Below the pieces are notes generated by a model. The model made no database searches. It was not told the DNA's origin and worked only from the letters and a program-made list of their open reading frames with translations. From assembly GCA_019823025.1 (NCBI GenBank), contig CP081940.1, positions 1,240,001 through 1,304,000 on the forward strand: a stretch of DNA of 64,000 nucleotides, in the 5' to 3' direction. This DNA comes from Methylophilales bacterium. Lineage in GTDB: Bacteria > Pseudomonadota > Gammaproteobacteria > Burkholderiales > Methylophilaceae. The translations under genes and the position numbers were made by a program. Positions 1 through 13,095 of this stretch are shown piece after piece; positions within the stretch are counted from its first letter, which is position 1, and every line of letters begins with the position of its first letter.

Positions 1-782
<782 letters not shown>

Positions 783-861
783 GAGAATAAATCTCTCTAT
801 AAGCATTCACACTTATCAGTTGTTGGTAGCACAAAGAATTTTAGAAATTGGCCCTGTTTTA

Positions 862-938
862 GGGTCTGTAGCTCAGCTGGTTAGAGCACCGTGTTGATAA
901 CGCGGGGGTCGTTGGTTCGAGCCCAACCAGACCCACCA
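862..938 (+). tRNA. tRNA-Ile (GAT)
   Basis: This is a 77-nt cloverleaf in the 16S-23S spacer with anticodon GAT, a 7-bp acceptor stem (GGGTCTG with CAGACCC), a GGTTCGAGCC T-arm and an encoded CCA. It is the usual first spacer tRNA of proteobacterial rRNA operons and is transcribed and processed with the operon. Confidence 0.97.
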
Positions 939-963
939 GTTTTATTGATATTCAACTTAAAAT

Positions 964-1039
964 GGGGGATTAGCTCAGCTGGGAGAGCACCTGCTTTGCA
1001 AGCAGGGGGTCATCGGTTCGATCCCGTTATCCTCCACCA
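964..1039 (+). tRNA. tRNA-Ala (TGC)
   Basis: This is a 76-nt cloverleaf with anticodon TGC, the acceptor stem GGGGGAT/ATCCTCC, the alanine-identity G3:U70 pair, and an encoded CCA. It lies 25 nt after tRNA-Ile in the rRNA spacer, which is the standard arrangement. Confidence 0.97.
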
Positions 1040-1112
1040 ATTCTTTGTATAAAAAAGGTAAGCCTTAAGCGTTTATTAAATTAAATGTTTAAGGCTAGCT
1101 TTTTAGCTAGTA

Positions 1113-1124
1113 TGTTCTTTAACA
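1113..1124 (+). promoter_or_regulatory. boxA-like antitermination element of the rRNA spacer
   Basis: TGTTCTTTAACA matches the boxA element bound by NusB/NusE in rRNA operons. It lies in the 16S-23S spacer about 215 nt before 23S, just after a CTAGCT/AGCTAG hairpin. The role is inferred from position and similarity. Confidence 0.6.
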
Positions 1125-1339
1125 ATATGGAAGAAGTAAATTAGAAATCATAAGATTGTGATGAGATTATGATTTCAAATGGGTAATGATTGCAAAATCA
1201 AATACTAAATCAACACTTTGCATCTAAATTTTATATTTAGATAAAAAGAGTTTTTAAAGTAAGCTTTAGAAGAAACTATAATGACCGTCTCATGCGGGAA
1301 AACGTAAGTAAAAAAGGGCTTAGGTTTTAAAGTTATAGG

Positions 1340-4222
<2,883 letters not shown>

Positions 4223-4339
4223 TAACCTTAAAACTTATTAAGGTTATGTTGACACTAAAGCAAAACGCAATCAAAACACATTAATTTACTTCTTAACATA
4301 TTGAAAAAGACATGAGTTATTTATAACTCAAAAAAGTTT

Positions 4340-4456
4340 GCTTGGCGGACATAGCGAATTGGACCCACTCCTTTCCATTCCGAACAGGACAGTGAAACGA
4401 TTCTGCGCCGATGATAGTGTAGTCTTTTCTACGCGAACGTAGGACACTGCCAGGCT
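4340..4456 (+). rRNA. rrf: 5S ribosomal RNA
   Basis: About 117 nt that closes as a helix of GCTTGGC at the 5' end with GCCAGGC at the 3' end. It contains the conserved ACCCACTCCTTTCCATTCC and CCGAACAGG segments. It lies about 118 nt after 23S, which is the standard end of the operon. Confidence 0.93.
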
Positions 4457-4465
4457 TCTAATTTA

Positions 4466-4498
4466 AAAAACCTCACCTTAGGGTGGGGTTTTTTTTTA
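4466..4498 (+). terminator. Rho-independent terminator of the rRNA operon
   Basis: The stem AACCTCACC / GGTGGGGTT with a TTAG loop is followed by a run of T residues. It starts about 10 nt after the 5S 3' end, so it ends the rRNA operon transcript. Confidence 0.9.
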
Positions 4499-4603
4499 TA
4501 AAAAAATGGCTTTGTAAAAAAGTGTGGTCTTGATAATATAATCTTTGATTTTGAAAGCATTATTTTCAAATGCATTTCATTGAAATTAAAAAAAAGTGGT
4601 TAT

Positions 4604-5572
4604 ATGGCAGAAAAACATGAAATACAGAGATTAGTAGAAGAAACTCATAAGGAGTTTGCTAATCAACAGGACGGTGAGATAGCAAGTTATATCCCGCAAT
4701 TAACTAAGGCCAATCCAAATCACTTTGGAATCTCAATACTAAGCACAAATGGGCAATTCTTTGAATATGGTGATACTGATAAGCTATTTACTATCCAATC
4801 AATATCTAAACCATTAACTTATGGTATGTCGCTAGAGATTTATGGTGCTTCAGAGGTGGAAAAGAAAATTGATGTTGAGCCAAGTGGTGAGGCATTTAAT
4901 TCGATTGAATTACAGCCCGAAACAAGTAGGCCATATAACCCAATGGTTAATGCTGGTGCAATTTCTGCAACTGGCATGCTATTTGACAAGTATGGCAAAG
5001 ATGCAATTGACTTTATTCTTGAGAAATTTAGCTTAGCAGCAGGACGAACCCTTGAAATTGATAAAGAAGTTTATTGGTCAGAGTTGGAGACGGGTAATCG
5101 AAATCGTGCGATTGCATACTTATTACTTAATTTTAATATGATAAGTGATTATATTGACCAAATTTTAGAGATTTATTTTGCGCAATGCGCCATTCTTGTT
5201 AATTGCCATGATTTAGCTTGTATTGCTGCAACAATTGCGAATTTGGGAGAAAATCCAATTACTAAAAAAGAAGTTTTTAATATTGAAGCGGTGAGAAGTA
5301 TTATGTCAGTAATGAATATTTGTGGTATGTACGATAATACAGGCCGCTGGATGAATGAGATTGGTATCCCTTCTAAAAGTGGTGTCTCTGGAGGTATTGT
5401 CGGTGTTGTAAATCGTCAAATGGGAATTGCTTCATATTCACCTATGTTAGATAAAAAAGGTAATAGTTGTCGTGGCATTTCAACCTACAAAAAACTATCT
5501 CAAGAACTTGGGCTTCATGCTTTTGATTGCATGAATGCGGGATCAAGTTTTTTAACAACTATGCTGAAATAA
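4604..5572 (+). CDS. glsA: Glutaminase (serine-dependent beta-lactamase-like fold)
   Basis: This cytosolic enzyme hydrolyses L-glutamine to glutamate and ammonia. The 322-residue product has the family's length (about 305-330) and landmarks: the catalytic S-x-x-K motif in FTIQSISKPLTYG, the YNPMVNAGAI motif, and a C-terminal SGVSGGIVGVV segment. I chose the ATG at 4604; an in-frame TTG at 4580 would add eight residues (MKLKKSGY) that do not look like the family N-terminus. The gene stands alone after the rRNA terminator, about 100 nt downstream. It may serve nitrogen recycling or acid resistance, but nothing in the context decides which. Confidence 0.93.
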   Translation: MAEKHEIQRLVEETHKEFANQQDGEIASYIPQLTKANPNHFGISILSTNGQFFEYGDTDKLFTIQSISKPLTYGMSLEIYGASEVEKKIDVEPSGEAFNSIELQPETSRPYNPMVNAGAISATGMLFDKYGKDAIDFILEKFSLAAGRTLEIDKEVYWSELETGNRNRAIAYLLLNFNMISDYIDQILEIYFAQCAILVNCHDLACIAATIANLGENPITKKEVFNIEAVRSIMSVMNICGMYDNTGRWMNEIGIPSKSGVSGGIVGVVNRQMGIASYSPMLDKKGNSCRGISTYKKLSQELGLHAFDCMNAGSSFLTTMLK

Positions 5573-5721
5573 ATTATAGCTTTCTGGATCGGCGAACGTT
5601 CGATACTGCTAACTTATATCAACCCGCTTAATCTGTTGGGAAAAATTCCTGAAAATTAAGTTCATATAAATTATATAGAGTTATTCTTTATACTATTGGA
5701 CTCTAAAAAAAAATATTAAAT

Positions 5722-6453
5722 ATGACTAAAGGCAACAATTTTTTTAACGAGTTAAATTTAACGCATGCGATTATATTGTCTCTAATCATTCATGCACTTT
5801 TTGTTATGAAATTGCAAATATCAAATTTCAATTTAACACCAAAACCTGTTGTGGATATAATTTTTAATACTGAAATAGTTAAACAAGTAGCTCCCAAAGT
5901 CGTCCCTGAACCAATACCAATACCAAAACCTATAATTAAACCCAAACCCATTATCAAGCCAAAGCTCATAGAAAAACCTAAACCAACACCCAAACCTATA
6001 CCTGAACCAATTGCAGAACCGATATCTGAACCTGTCGAAGAGCAAGTATTAGAACCTATCGTTGAACCAATAATTGAACCCATTATTGAACCTTTATCGG
6101 AGTCAGTTGAGACCAATGAAGTAACTCAAATAAGTGAGCAAGTTCCAACATCACCAAGCCCGCAAGTAGTAAATAATTATAGTAATCTTTTAAGAGCACA
6201 TATTGCTAAACATAAAAAGTATCCTAGAATTGCTCAGCGCAGAAAAATGCAAGGTGAGGTTGTAATTGCAATTCAAATTGGCGGCGACGGTTCTTTAATC
6301 TCTAAAAATATTCAAAAAAGTAGCGGTCATAAAGTCTTGGATAAAGAGGGGATGAATATGATGGAAAAAAGCAAACCTTTTCCTGTACCGCCTGATACAT
6401 TAAAAAATAGCGTGACGAATGTAGTTGTTCCGATTGCGTTTAATCTAATTTAA
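5722..6453 (+). CDS. TonB-like energy transducer
   Basis: This is a 243-residue inner-membrane protein. It has one N-terminal membrane segment (about residues 14-30, HAIILSLIIHALFVM), a long Pro-rich linker (about 45-140) and a C-terminal TonB-type domain (about 155-243, with the YPRIAQRRKMQGEVVIAIQI start typical of TonB). Such proteins pass proton-motive force from ExbBD to outer-membrane receptors. No exbB, exbD or receptor gene is adjacent. In the linker the Lys-Pro block comes before the Glu-Pro block, the reverse of the order I know from E. coli TonB. The stop codon directly abuts the convergent glnS stop with no gap. Confidence 0.88.
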   Translation: MTKGNNFFNELNLTHAIILSLIIHALFVMKLQISNFNLTPKPVVDIIFNTEIVKQVAPKVVPEPIPIPKPIIKPKPIIKPKLIEKPKPTPKPIPEPIAEPISEPVEEQVLEPIVEPIIEPIIEPLSESVETNEVTQISEQVPTSPSPQVVNNYSNLLRAHIAKHKKYPRIAQRRKMQGEVVIAIQIGGDGSLISKNIQKSSGHKVLDKEGMNMMEKSKPFPVPPDTLKNSVTNVVVPIAFNLI

Positions 6454-8214
6454 TTATTGCCAATTATCACGTAGTGTCGTAGTTCGATTTAAAATAATGT
6501 CCTCAGATTTTGATAGGTCATCAGCAATAAAATAACCGTGGCGTTCAAATTGATATTGATCGCCAGGTGAAATTGTCTTTAAATTTTCTTCAATTTTAAT
6601 TTCTTTTGAAGTTAAGGAATTTGGATTTAGGTCGTCCAAGTAATTATTATTTTCACCAGGATGAGCTTCTTTAAACAATCTATCATACAAATTAACCTTT
6701 GCATTTACTGCATATTTGCATGATAACCAATGAATATTACCTTTAACCTTAATCGCATCTGCACCAGGTGTCCCTGATTTGGTATCAGGTAAATAATCAC
6801 AAAATATTTTGGTTACATTACCATTTATATCTTTTTCAAAACCAGTACATTCAATCACAAAACCGTACCTGAGTCTTACTTGTGCACCAGGTGATAATCT
6901 GAAGTATTTTGCAACTGGGACCTCCATAAAATCATCTCTATCAATCCATAATTCTTTTGTAAGTTTGATTGTCCGCTTACCTAGGTCTTTATTTTTTGGA
7001 TGATTTGGTGCTAAACAATCTTCTTCTTGATCATCAGCGAAATTATTAATAATTAGTTTAACAGGGTCTAATACAGCTACTCGACGATGTGCAGATTGAT
7101 TTAATACCTCGCGCATACAATCCTCTAAAATAGTGTAGTCAATCCATGAATCTGCCTTAGAGACACCAATCCTGTCAGTAAATAATTTAAATCCACTGGG
7201 TGTGTATCCCCTTCTTTTTGATCCAACAAGTGTCGGCATTCTTGGATCATCCCAACCCGATACATATTCATTTTCTACTAGCTCAATCAATCTTCTTTTG
7301 GATAAGACAACGTAAGTTAAATTCAGCCTGGCAAATTCATATTGTTTTGGGAGTGGATCTGAAAAGAAATTATTTTCTTTTAGGCGTTTTAATAACCAAT
7401 CATAAAAAGGTCTTTGGTCTTCAAACTCAAGCGTACATATAGAGTGAGTAATGCCTTCAAGCGCATCCTCGATAGGATGAGCAAAGGTATACATCGGATA
7501 AATAGACCACTTATCACCAGTTTTATGGTGAGAGACATTTTTAATTCGGTAGATAGCTGGGTCACGAAGGTTGATATTTGGCGAGGCCATATTGATTTTT
7601 GCCCTGAGTACCATAGAGCCATCTGTATGCTTACCATTACGCATCTCTTCAAACAATTTAAGATGTTCTTCAATGGGATGATTTCGCCATGGTGAATCTT
7701 TGCCAGGAGAAGTGAGAGTTCCTCTGTTTTCTCTTATTTCATCAGCATTTTGTTGGTCGACATAAGCAAATCCTGATTTTATTAGAAGACTAGCCGCCTC
7801 ATACATAAAATCAAAATAATTACTAGCGTAATAGAGGTTAGCGTCATTATTAAAATTCCAATCAAATCCTAACCACTTTACATTTTCAATAATACTATCA
7901 ACATATTCTTGATCCTCTTTTTCAGGATTTGTATCATCGAACCTTAGATGACAGGCACCAGAGAAATCTTGAGCTAACCCAAAATTCAAAAAGATACTTT
8001 TTGCATGACCTATATGAAGATAACCATTGGGCTCAGGTGGAAAACGAGTTCTGATTTTAGCCTTATCTAACTCACCTTTTAGTTGATGATTGCTATTTCC
8101 AGGTGATTTATTCCACAATTTATTTTTATAGAGATTATTGGAAATATCTTTTTCAATCTTTGCTCTAATGAAGTTTGACGAGCTTGCTATTTTATTCTGT
8201 GAGTTTGTTGCCAT
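6454..8214 (-). CDS. glnS: Glutamine--tRNA ligase
   Basis: A class I aminoacyl-tRNA synthetase that charges tRNA-Gln. The 586-residue protein has the HIGH signature in PPEPNGYLHIGHAKSI (about residues 60-75), the KMSKS-equivalent VVLSKRRL, and the two beta-barrel anticodon-binding domains of the GlnRS family toward the C-terminus. It is about 30 residues longer than E. coli GlnRS because of a polar N-terminal extension. The ATG start is clear. It is convergent with the TonB-like gene and divergent from birA across a 95-nt gap that must hold both promoters. It is a core gene. Confidence 0.97.
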   Translation of the reverse strand: MATNSQNKIASSSNFIRAKIEKDISNNLYKNKLWNKSPGNSNHQLKGELDKAKIRTRFPPEPNGYLHIGHAKSIFLNFGLAQDFSGACHLRFDDTNPEKEDQEYVDSIIENVKWLGFDWNFNNDANLYYASNYFDFMYEAASLLIKSGFAYVDQQNADEIRENRGTLTSPGKDSPWRNHPIEEHLKLFEEMRNGKHTDGSMVLRAKINMASPNINLRDPAIYRIKNVSHHKTGDKWSIYPMYTFAHPIEDALEGITHSICTLEFEDQRPFYDWLLKRLKENNFFSDPLPKQYEFARLNLTYVVLSKRRLIELVENEYVSGWDDPRMPTLVGSKRRGYTPSGFKLFTDRIGVSKADSWIDYTILEDCMREVLNQSAHRRVAVLDPVKLIINNFADDQEEDCLAPNHPKNKDLGKRTIKLTKELWIDRDDFMEVPVAKYFRLSPGAQVRLRYGFVIECTGFEKDINGNVTKIFCDYLPDTKSGTPGADAIKVKGNIHWLSCKYAVNAKVNLYDRLFKEAHPGENNNYLDDLNPNSLTSKEIKIEENLKTISPGDQYQFERHGYFIADDLSKSEDIILNRTTTLRDNWQ

Positions 8215-8309
8215 TAGTATATTTTACACTGAATGTGATTAATTTTAGTTGAATTCTGGCGTATCAAGGCGTGTTATGATTTTAAAATTATTTAAGTAAG
8301 GTAATTCTT

Positions 8310-9299
8310 TTGGCAAACCTTTTATTTGAAATTATTGCATTTCTTGCAGATGGAAAATTCCATTCGGGTGAGATGATGGCTAAACATTTTAATGTTTCTC
8401 GTGTTTCAATTTGGAATGCGATTGCTAAAGCTGAAGATGTAGGGATTAAAATTTTTTCTGTAAGAGGAAAGGGTTATAAGTTACAACACCCCATCAGTTT
8501 ATTAAATGAAAAAATAATAAAAAATGCCATGGGTGAGGAAGGCAGTTGGTTTGATATCAAAGTACTTGATTCTATTGACTCAACAAATAATTATTTATCA
8601 AAGATTGCGGCTATTGGCCACCCTCACGCTTCAGTAGTTGCTGCAAATATTCAAACACAAGGAAAGGGAAGAAGAGGGCGTCAATGGCAATCTGCCCTTG
8701 GGGAGAGTTTAACTTTTTCCTTTCTATGGCGCTTTACGCAGGGCGCGGCAGGTTTATCTGGCTTGAGTCTGGCTGTCGGTGTTGCATTAATTAGGGCATT
8801 AAAAAAAATTAATATCTCAACGGCGCTTTTGAAATGGCCAAATGATATTTTAATCTTTGAAGAGGGTGTTTATAAAAAACTAGCAGGAATTTTAATAGAG
8901 TTACAAGGCGATACTGATGGACAAAGTGCTGCCATAATTGGAATTGGTTTAAATTTGAATCTTTCAAAAACACAACTAGAAAAAATTGATCAACCTGCAA
9001 CTGATATTAATAATTTAGTATCAGAAAATATTGATAGTAATTTTTTTATGGCGATTATCATTAAAGAGCTTGCACAGGTACTCGCTTCTTTTGAGTCGGA
9101 TCAGTTTAAGCCATTTAAAGATGAATGGTTGAGCTATCATGCTTTCCAAGATAAGTTAATCGATATTATGCTAGGGAACTCACAAACTATTACTGGAAAA
9201 GCAATCGACATCAGTGATACGGGTGCATTGATTGTGAGAACAGATGAAGGTGCTAAGTCATTCGCATCTGGCGAGGTATCTATTCGGAGTGCAGCGTAA
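8310..9299 (+). CDS. birA: Bifunctional biotin--protein ligase / biotin operon repressor
   Basis: It attaches biotin to the acetyl-CoA carboxylase carrier protein. The N-terminal 65 residues form a winged HTH (HFNVSRVSIWNAIAKAEDVG), so it may also repress biotin genes. The catalytic domain has the GKGRRGRQWQS biotinyl-AMP loop, LKWPNDI and KLAGILIELQG. The C-terminal SH3-like domain is present. The start is TTG, chosen because an AAGGTAA ribosome site lies about 7 nt upstream and the HTH begins there. Its stop overlaps the coaX start (TAATG), so the two are translationally coupled. Confidence 0.95.
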   Translation: MANLLFEIIAFLADGKFHSGEMMAKHFNVSRVSIWNAIAKAEDVGIKIFSVRGKGYKLQHPISLLNEKIIKNAMGEEGSWFDIKVLDSIDSTNNYLSKIAAIGHPHASVVAANIQTQGKGRRGRQWQSALGESLTFSFLWRFTQGAAGLSGLSLAVGVALIRALKKINISTALLKWPNDILIFEEGVYKKLAGILIELQGDTDGQSAAIIGIGLNLNLSKTQLEKIDQPATDINNLVSENIDSNFFMAIIIKELAQVLASFESDQFKPFKDEWLSYHAFQDKLIDIMLGNSQTITGKAIDISDTGALIVRTDEGAKSFASGEVSIRSAA

Positions 9300-10018
9300 T
9301 GTACCTTCTAATAGATATTGGAAACACTCGTGTTAAATGGCAACAACGTGATGAAAAAAATATTATTTCATCAGACTCTGTATTGGTTGAAAATTTTATG
9401 GATATTGATTTAATACAAATTAAGTCCTTAAAAAAAGTCATAGTTTCTAATGTAAATCACTCTATAGTTCTTGATAAATTGAAAGAAAATTTAATACATT
9501 TTCATTGTCCAATTATCGAAGTAAGTTCAGAATCGAATGAAGAGTTAATTAACGATTACACTGATCAATCAACCCTTGGTGTTGATCGATGGTTGGCAGC
9601 CATGGGTGCCTGGAAAATATATGGTGAAGATATAATTGTAATAAATGCTGGAACAGCGATCACTATTGATCTAATTCAAATTGATCAAAAAAGAAAAGCG
9701 CATTTTAGAGGAGGAATGATTTTGCCTGGCATTGCTATTAGCTTGGGCATATTAAATAACAGCACTAACTTAATCGATACAGAAATAGGGCAGAGCCAAT
9801 ATCCTAGCTTAAATACAAAAGATGCTGTGACAACAGGGATATTGACGAGTATTCAAGGTGCTGTCAATTTGGTTTGTAAAAAGTTACCTTCAGACTTACC
9901 TATATTATTATCCGGGGGTGATGCTGATCTAATTTTTTCTCAATCAGAAGATGATTGGAAATCAAGAATTAAGATAGAAAGTGATTTAATTTTTGAGGGA
10001 CTGATGTCCTACGTATAA
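9299..10018 (+). CDS. coaX: Type III pantothenate kinase
   Basis: It phosphorylates pantothenate in the first step of coenzyme A synthesis. The ASKHA-fold landmarks of CoaX are present in 239 residues: the N-terminal phosphate loop LIDIGNTRVKW, the GVDRWLAAMGA substrate motif, the NAGTAITIDL motif and FRGGMILPG. The ATG overlaps the birA stop by one base. birA-coaX is a common pair in betaproteobacteria. The gene is convergent with lpdA, with only 4 nt between the stops. Confidence 0.95.
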   Translation: MYLLIDIGNTRVKWQQRDEKNIISSDSVLVENFMDIDLIQIKSLKKVIVSNVNHSIVLDKLKENLIHFHCPIIEVSSESNEELINDYTDQSTLGVDRWLAAMGAWKIYGEDIIVINAGTAITIDLIQIDQKRKAHFRGGMILPGIAISLGILNNSTNLIDTEIGQSQYPSLNTKDAVTTGILTSIQGAVNLVCKKLPSDLPILLSGGDADLIFSQSEDDWKSRIKIESDLIFEGLMSYV

Positions 10019-10022
10019 AGAA

Positions 10023-11765
10023 TTATCTTTTTTTTATATACAAGTCTGTTATTGAACCTTCTTTTATTTCAGATGCCATTGCGACTGACTCAGAAAGCGT
10101 TGGGTGTGGATGAATTGATAATCCAATATCATGAGCATCAGCACCCATTTCAATTGATAACACAGTCTCAGCAATAAGCTCCCCTGCATTCGTTCCTACA
10201 ATACCTGCACCGATAATTCTATTTGTTTTTTTATCAAATATAAGCTTGGTCATACCCTCTGTTCTATTAGTTGAGATAGCACGACCACTAGCGGCCCATG
10301 GAAAAACTGCTTTTTCAATTTCAATCTCTTTTAATTTGGCTTCATCCTCAGTTATTCCTGCCCATGCTATTTCAGGGTCAGTGTAGGCAACCGAAGGGAT
10401 TGTCATTGCCTGGAACTCTACTTTCTCGCCTGCAATGACTTCAGCCGCTACCTTGCCTTCATGAGTCGCTTTATGAGCGAGCATGGGTTGGCCAACAATA
10501 TCTCCAATAGCATAAATATGATCAACATTAGTTTTCATTTGTTTATCAACATCAATAAAGCCATGTTCATCAACTTTAACACCTGCTTTTTCCGCGTCAA
10601 TTTTATGTCCATTAGGCTTCCTTCCGACGGCAACAAGAACTCGATCAAAGGTTAATTTTTCAGGTACATCATCTCCTTCAAAATAAACAACAACGCCTTC
10701 CTTTATTGTCTCAATATTTGTTACTTTTGTTTTTAACCAAATATTTTTAAAACGTTTTTCCATTCTTCGGTGAAGAGGCTTCACGATGTCTCTATCACAG
10801 CCCTGAATTAATCCATCGCTTAATTCTACAACTGACACTTCACTTCCAAGGGCTTCATAGACTGTTCCCATCTCAAGACCAATGATCCCACCGCCAATAA
10901 TGAGTAATTTTTTTGGGATATCTTTTAATTCTAATGCACCTGTTGAATCCATTATTCTTTCATCATCTGGTGTGTTTGGAATCTTTGATGATTGTGATCC
11001 AGCTGCAATAATAGCTGATTTAAATCCAATTATTTTCTTAGCACCATCATTATGATTAACGGTAATTTGATTTGGGGAGGCAAATTTACCTTCTCCTTCG
11101 ATTACCTTAACGTCTCTTTGTTTCGCCATTTGAGATAGGCCCATAGTTAATTTTTTAACTACTTTGTTGGATTTCCAATTTCTAAGTTGGTCTAGATCAA
11201 TCTTAGGTTGACTAAAAGAAACGCCATGGCTGGCTGTGTCCTCTGCATCAGTGATTACTTTAGCGGTATGAAGAAGTGCTTTTGAAGGAATACAGCCCAC
11301 ATTAAGACATACCCCGCCTATGGTCGTGTACCTTTCAATTAGAACAACCTTCAAACCAAGGTCAGCAGCCCTAAAGGCAGCAGTATAGCCCCCTGGCCCA
11401 GAGCCTAAAACAGCAACATCATATTCTTCATCACTTTTTTCATTTTGAGGTGAGGGCTGAGTTTCTTTCTCTTGTGAAGCCTGTTTTTCTTCTGCTGGCG
11501 CTTTTTCCTCAGAAGAGTCTTCAATTTCTGAATCAATAGACAGAATCAATGAACCTTCTTTGACTTCATCACCTACCTTAATGTTTAAGGATTTAATTAA
11601 TCCAGATGCTGGTGAAGGGATATCCATGGAAGCCTTGTCAGACTCTACGGTAATTAATGAATCCTCGATATTAATTTTATCACCCACTTTAACCATAATC
11701 TCAATCACTTCAACGCTGTCAAAGTCACCAATATTTGGGATGTGTATTTTTTTTAATTCTGCCAT
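10023..11765 (-). CDS. lpdA: Dihydrolipoyl dehydrogenase (E3) with N-terminal lipoyl domain
   Basis: This flavoprotein reoxidises dihydrolipoamide in the pyruvate dehydrogenase complex. The 580-residue protein carries a lipoyl domain at about 1-75 (lysine in VESDKASMDIPSP), then a linker rich in Glu/Lys/Gln, then a full E3. The E3 has the FAD motif GSGPGGYTAAF, the redox disulphide GGVCLNVGCIPSKALL, the NAD motif IIGGGIIGLEMG and the C-terminal HPHPTLSE base. A lipoyl-E3 fusion is known in betaproteobacterial PDH operons. It is the last gene of aceE-aceF-lpdA, 5 nt after aceF. Confidence 0.96.
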   Translation of the reverse strand: MAELKKIHIPNIGDFDSVEVIEIMVKVGDKINIEDSLITVESDKASMDIPSPASGLIKSLNIKVGDEVKEGSLILSIDSEIEDSSEEKAPAEEKQASQEKETQPSPQNEKSDEEYDVAVLGSGPGGYTAAFRAADLGLKVVLIERYTTIGGVCLNVGCIPSKALLHTAKVITDAEDTASHGVSFSQPKIDLDQLRNWKSNKVVKKLTMGLSQMAKQRDVKVIEGEGKFASPNQITVNHNDGAKKIIGFKSAIIAAGSQSSKIPNTPDDERIMDSTGALELKDIPKKLLIIGGGIIGLEMGTVYEALGSEVSVVELSDGLIQGCDRDIVKPLHRRMEKRFKNIWLKTKVTNIETIKEGVVVYFEGDDVPEKLTFDRVLVAVGRKPNGHKIDAEKAGVKVDEHGFIDVDKQMKTNVDHIYAIGDIVGQPMLAHKATHEGKVAAEVIAGEKVEFQAMTIPSVAYTDPEIAWAGITEDEAKLKEIEIEKAVFPWAASGRAISTNRTEGMTKLIFDKKTNRIIGAGIVGTNAGELIAETVLSIEMGADAHDIGLSIHPHPTLSESVAMASEIKEGSITDLYIKKR

Positions 11766-11770
11766 ATGAT

Positions 11771-13093
11771 CTAGAGTAAGAGCCGCCTTACATCAGATAG
11801 CATCATACAAAGATGACTCGTAAACCGGGCACCATCTGCACCGTCTACCACCCTATGGTCATACGAAAGTGATAACGGCAACATGAGCCTAGCTTCAAAA
11901 TCTTCACTACTCTTATTATAGACAGGTTGCATAGAAGCACGAGATACACCAAGTATTGCAACCTCAGGACAATTAATGATGGGTGTAAATTTTGTACCAC
12001 CAATTCCACCTAAACTTGAAATGGTAAAACAACCGCCTTGCATTTCATCCATTTTTAATTTTCTTGCTCTTGCTTTCTCTGAGAGGTTACCAAGGTCTTC
12101 AGCAATATCGATCACATCCTTTTTTTGAACGTCCTTAACTACAGGTACAACAAGTCCATCGGGCGTATCGCAGGCAAAGCCAACATTGTAATAACTTTTT
12201 ATGATTAAATTGTCTCCATCGGGGGATAGTGAACTATTAAACATTGGATAAGCCTTTAATGCATTGACACTCGCTTTTATTAAAAAGGCGAGTAGTGTTA
12301 ATTTTGCTCCACGTTTCTCAGCTTCTTTTTGCATAGATTTTCTAAAAATTTCTAAATCGGTAATATCGGCATTATCAAACTGCGTAACATGTGGTGCTGT
12401 CACCCAATTTCTATGAAGATTTGCACCTGATAATTTTTTAATTTTGGATAGTGCTTTTGTTTCAACCTTACCAAACTCAGAAAAATCAATATTTGGCATT
12501 GGAATCGGGGCAAAGCTTGCACCCATATTTTCACTTCTCGGTTTTGTTAATTCATCTTTAACAAATCTTTCAACATCCTCGATGAGTATTCTATTTTTAT
12601 TGCCACTCCCATTTACAAAGGAGAGATTTACACCTAAATTACGCGCGAATTTTCTAACTGATGGGCTTGCATGTGCTTTTTTATTTTCATCATTATGTAC
12701 ACTTTCACCAATAGGAACAGGAGTTTCTTTAGCTACTTTTTTCTGTGGTGGCTCAGGAGCAGGGCGTGACGGGGTGTTTGTAACTTTTTTTATATCTTCT
12801 TTTTTATCATTTTTTGCAGGGGATTTTATTTCAGATTTAACTTCGGATTTAGTCTCTGTAACCTCAATCATACCAATCAGACTACCTTCTTTAACTTTGT
12901 CACCTACCTTAATTTTAATGTCTTTTATGATCCCATCTTTAGGCGCTGGGATGTCCATAGAGGCTTTATCAGATTCTACGGTGATCAGAGGCATATCATA
13001 CTCAATATTATCGCCGATATTTACTAATACTTCGATCACATCGACGCTATCAAAATCACCTATATCTGGAATAAGAATTTGTTCTGAACTCAT
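11771..13093 (-). CDS. aceF: Pyruvate dehydrogenase E2, dihydrolipoyllysine acetyltransferase
   Basis: The core subunit of the PDH complex transfers the acetyl group to CoA. In 440 residues it has one lipoyl domain (about 1-75, VESDKASMDIPAP), a Lys/Pro/Glu-rich linker, a peripheral-subunit-binding domain (about 140-178, HASPSVRKFARNLGV) and the catalytic domain (about 215-440) with the DHRVVDGADGARF active-site motif. E. coli AceF has three lipoyl domains, this one has one, and a second sits on LpdA. It is 2 nt downstream of aceE. Confidence 0.96.
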   Translation of the reverse strand: MSSEQILIPDIGDFDSVDVIEVLVNIGDNIEYDMPLITVESDKASMDIPAPKDGIIKDIKIKVGDKVKEGSLIGMIEVTETKSEVKSEIKSPAKNDKKEDIKKVTNTPSRPAPEPPQKKVAKETPVPIGESVHNDENKKAHASPSVRKFARNLGVNLSFVNGSGNKNRILIEDVERFVKDELTKPRSENMGASFAPIPMPNIDFSEFGKVETKALSKIKKLSGANLHRNWVTAPHVTQFDNADITDLEIFRKSMQKEAEKRGAKLTLLAFLIKASVNALKAYPMFNSSLSPDGDNLIIKSYYNVGFACDTPDGLVVPVVKDVQKKDVIDIAEDLGNLSEKARARKLKMDEMQGGCFTISSLGGIGGTKFTPIINCPEVAILGVSRASMQPVYNKSSEDFEARLMLPLSLSYDHRVVDGADGARFTSHLCMMLSDVRRLLL

Positions 13094-13095
13094 AT

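Noticed and set aside
5593..5602. CGAACGTTCG palindrome as an operator
   Set aside because: It is a single 10-bp palindrome in the glutaminase-TonB gap with no second copy or position that supports a function.
5790..6116. Gly/Ser-rich minus-strand frame
   Set aside because: It is the antisense of the Pro-rich linker of the TonB-like gene, so the repeats are a shadow.
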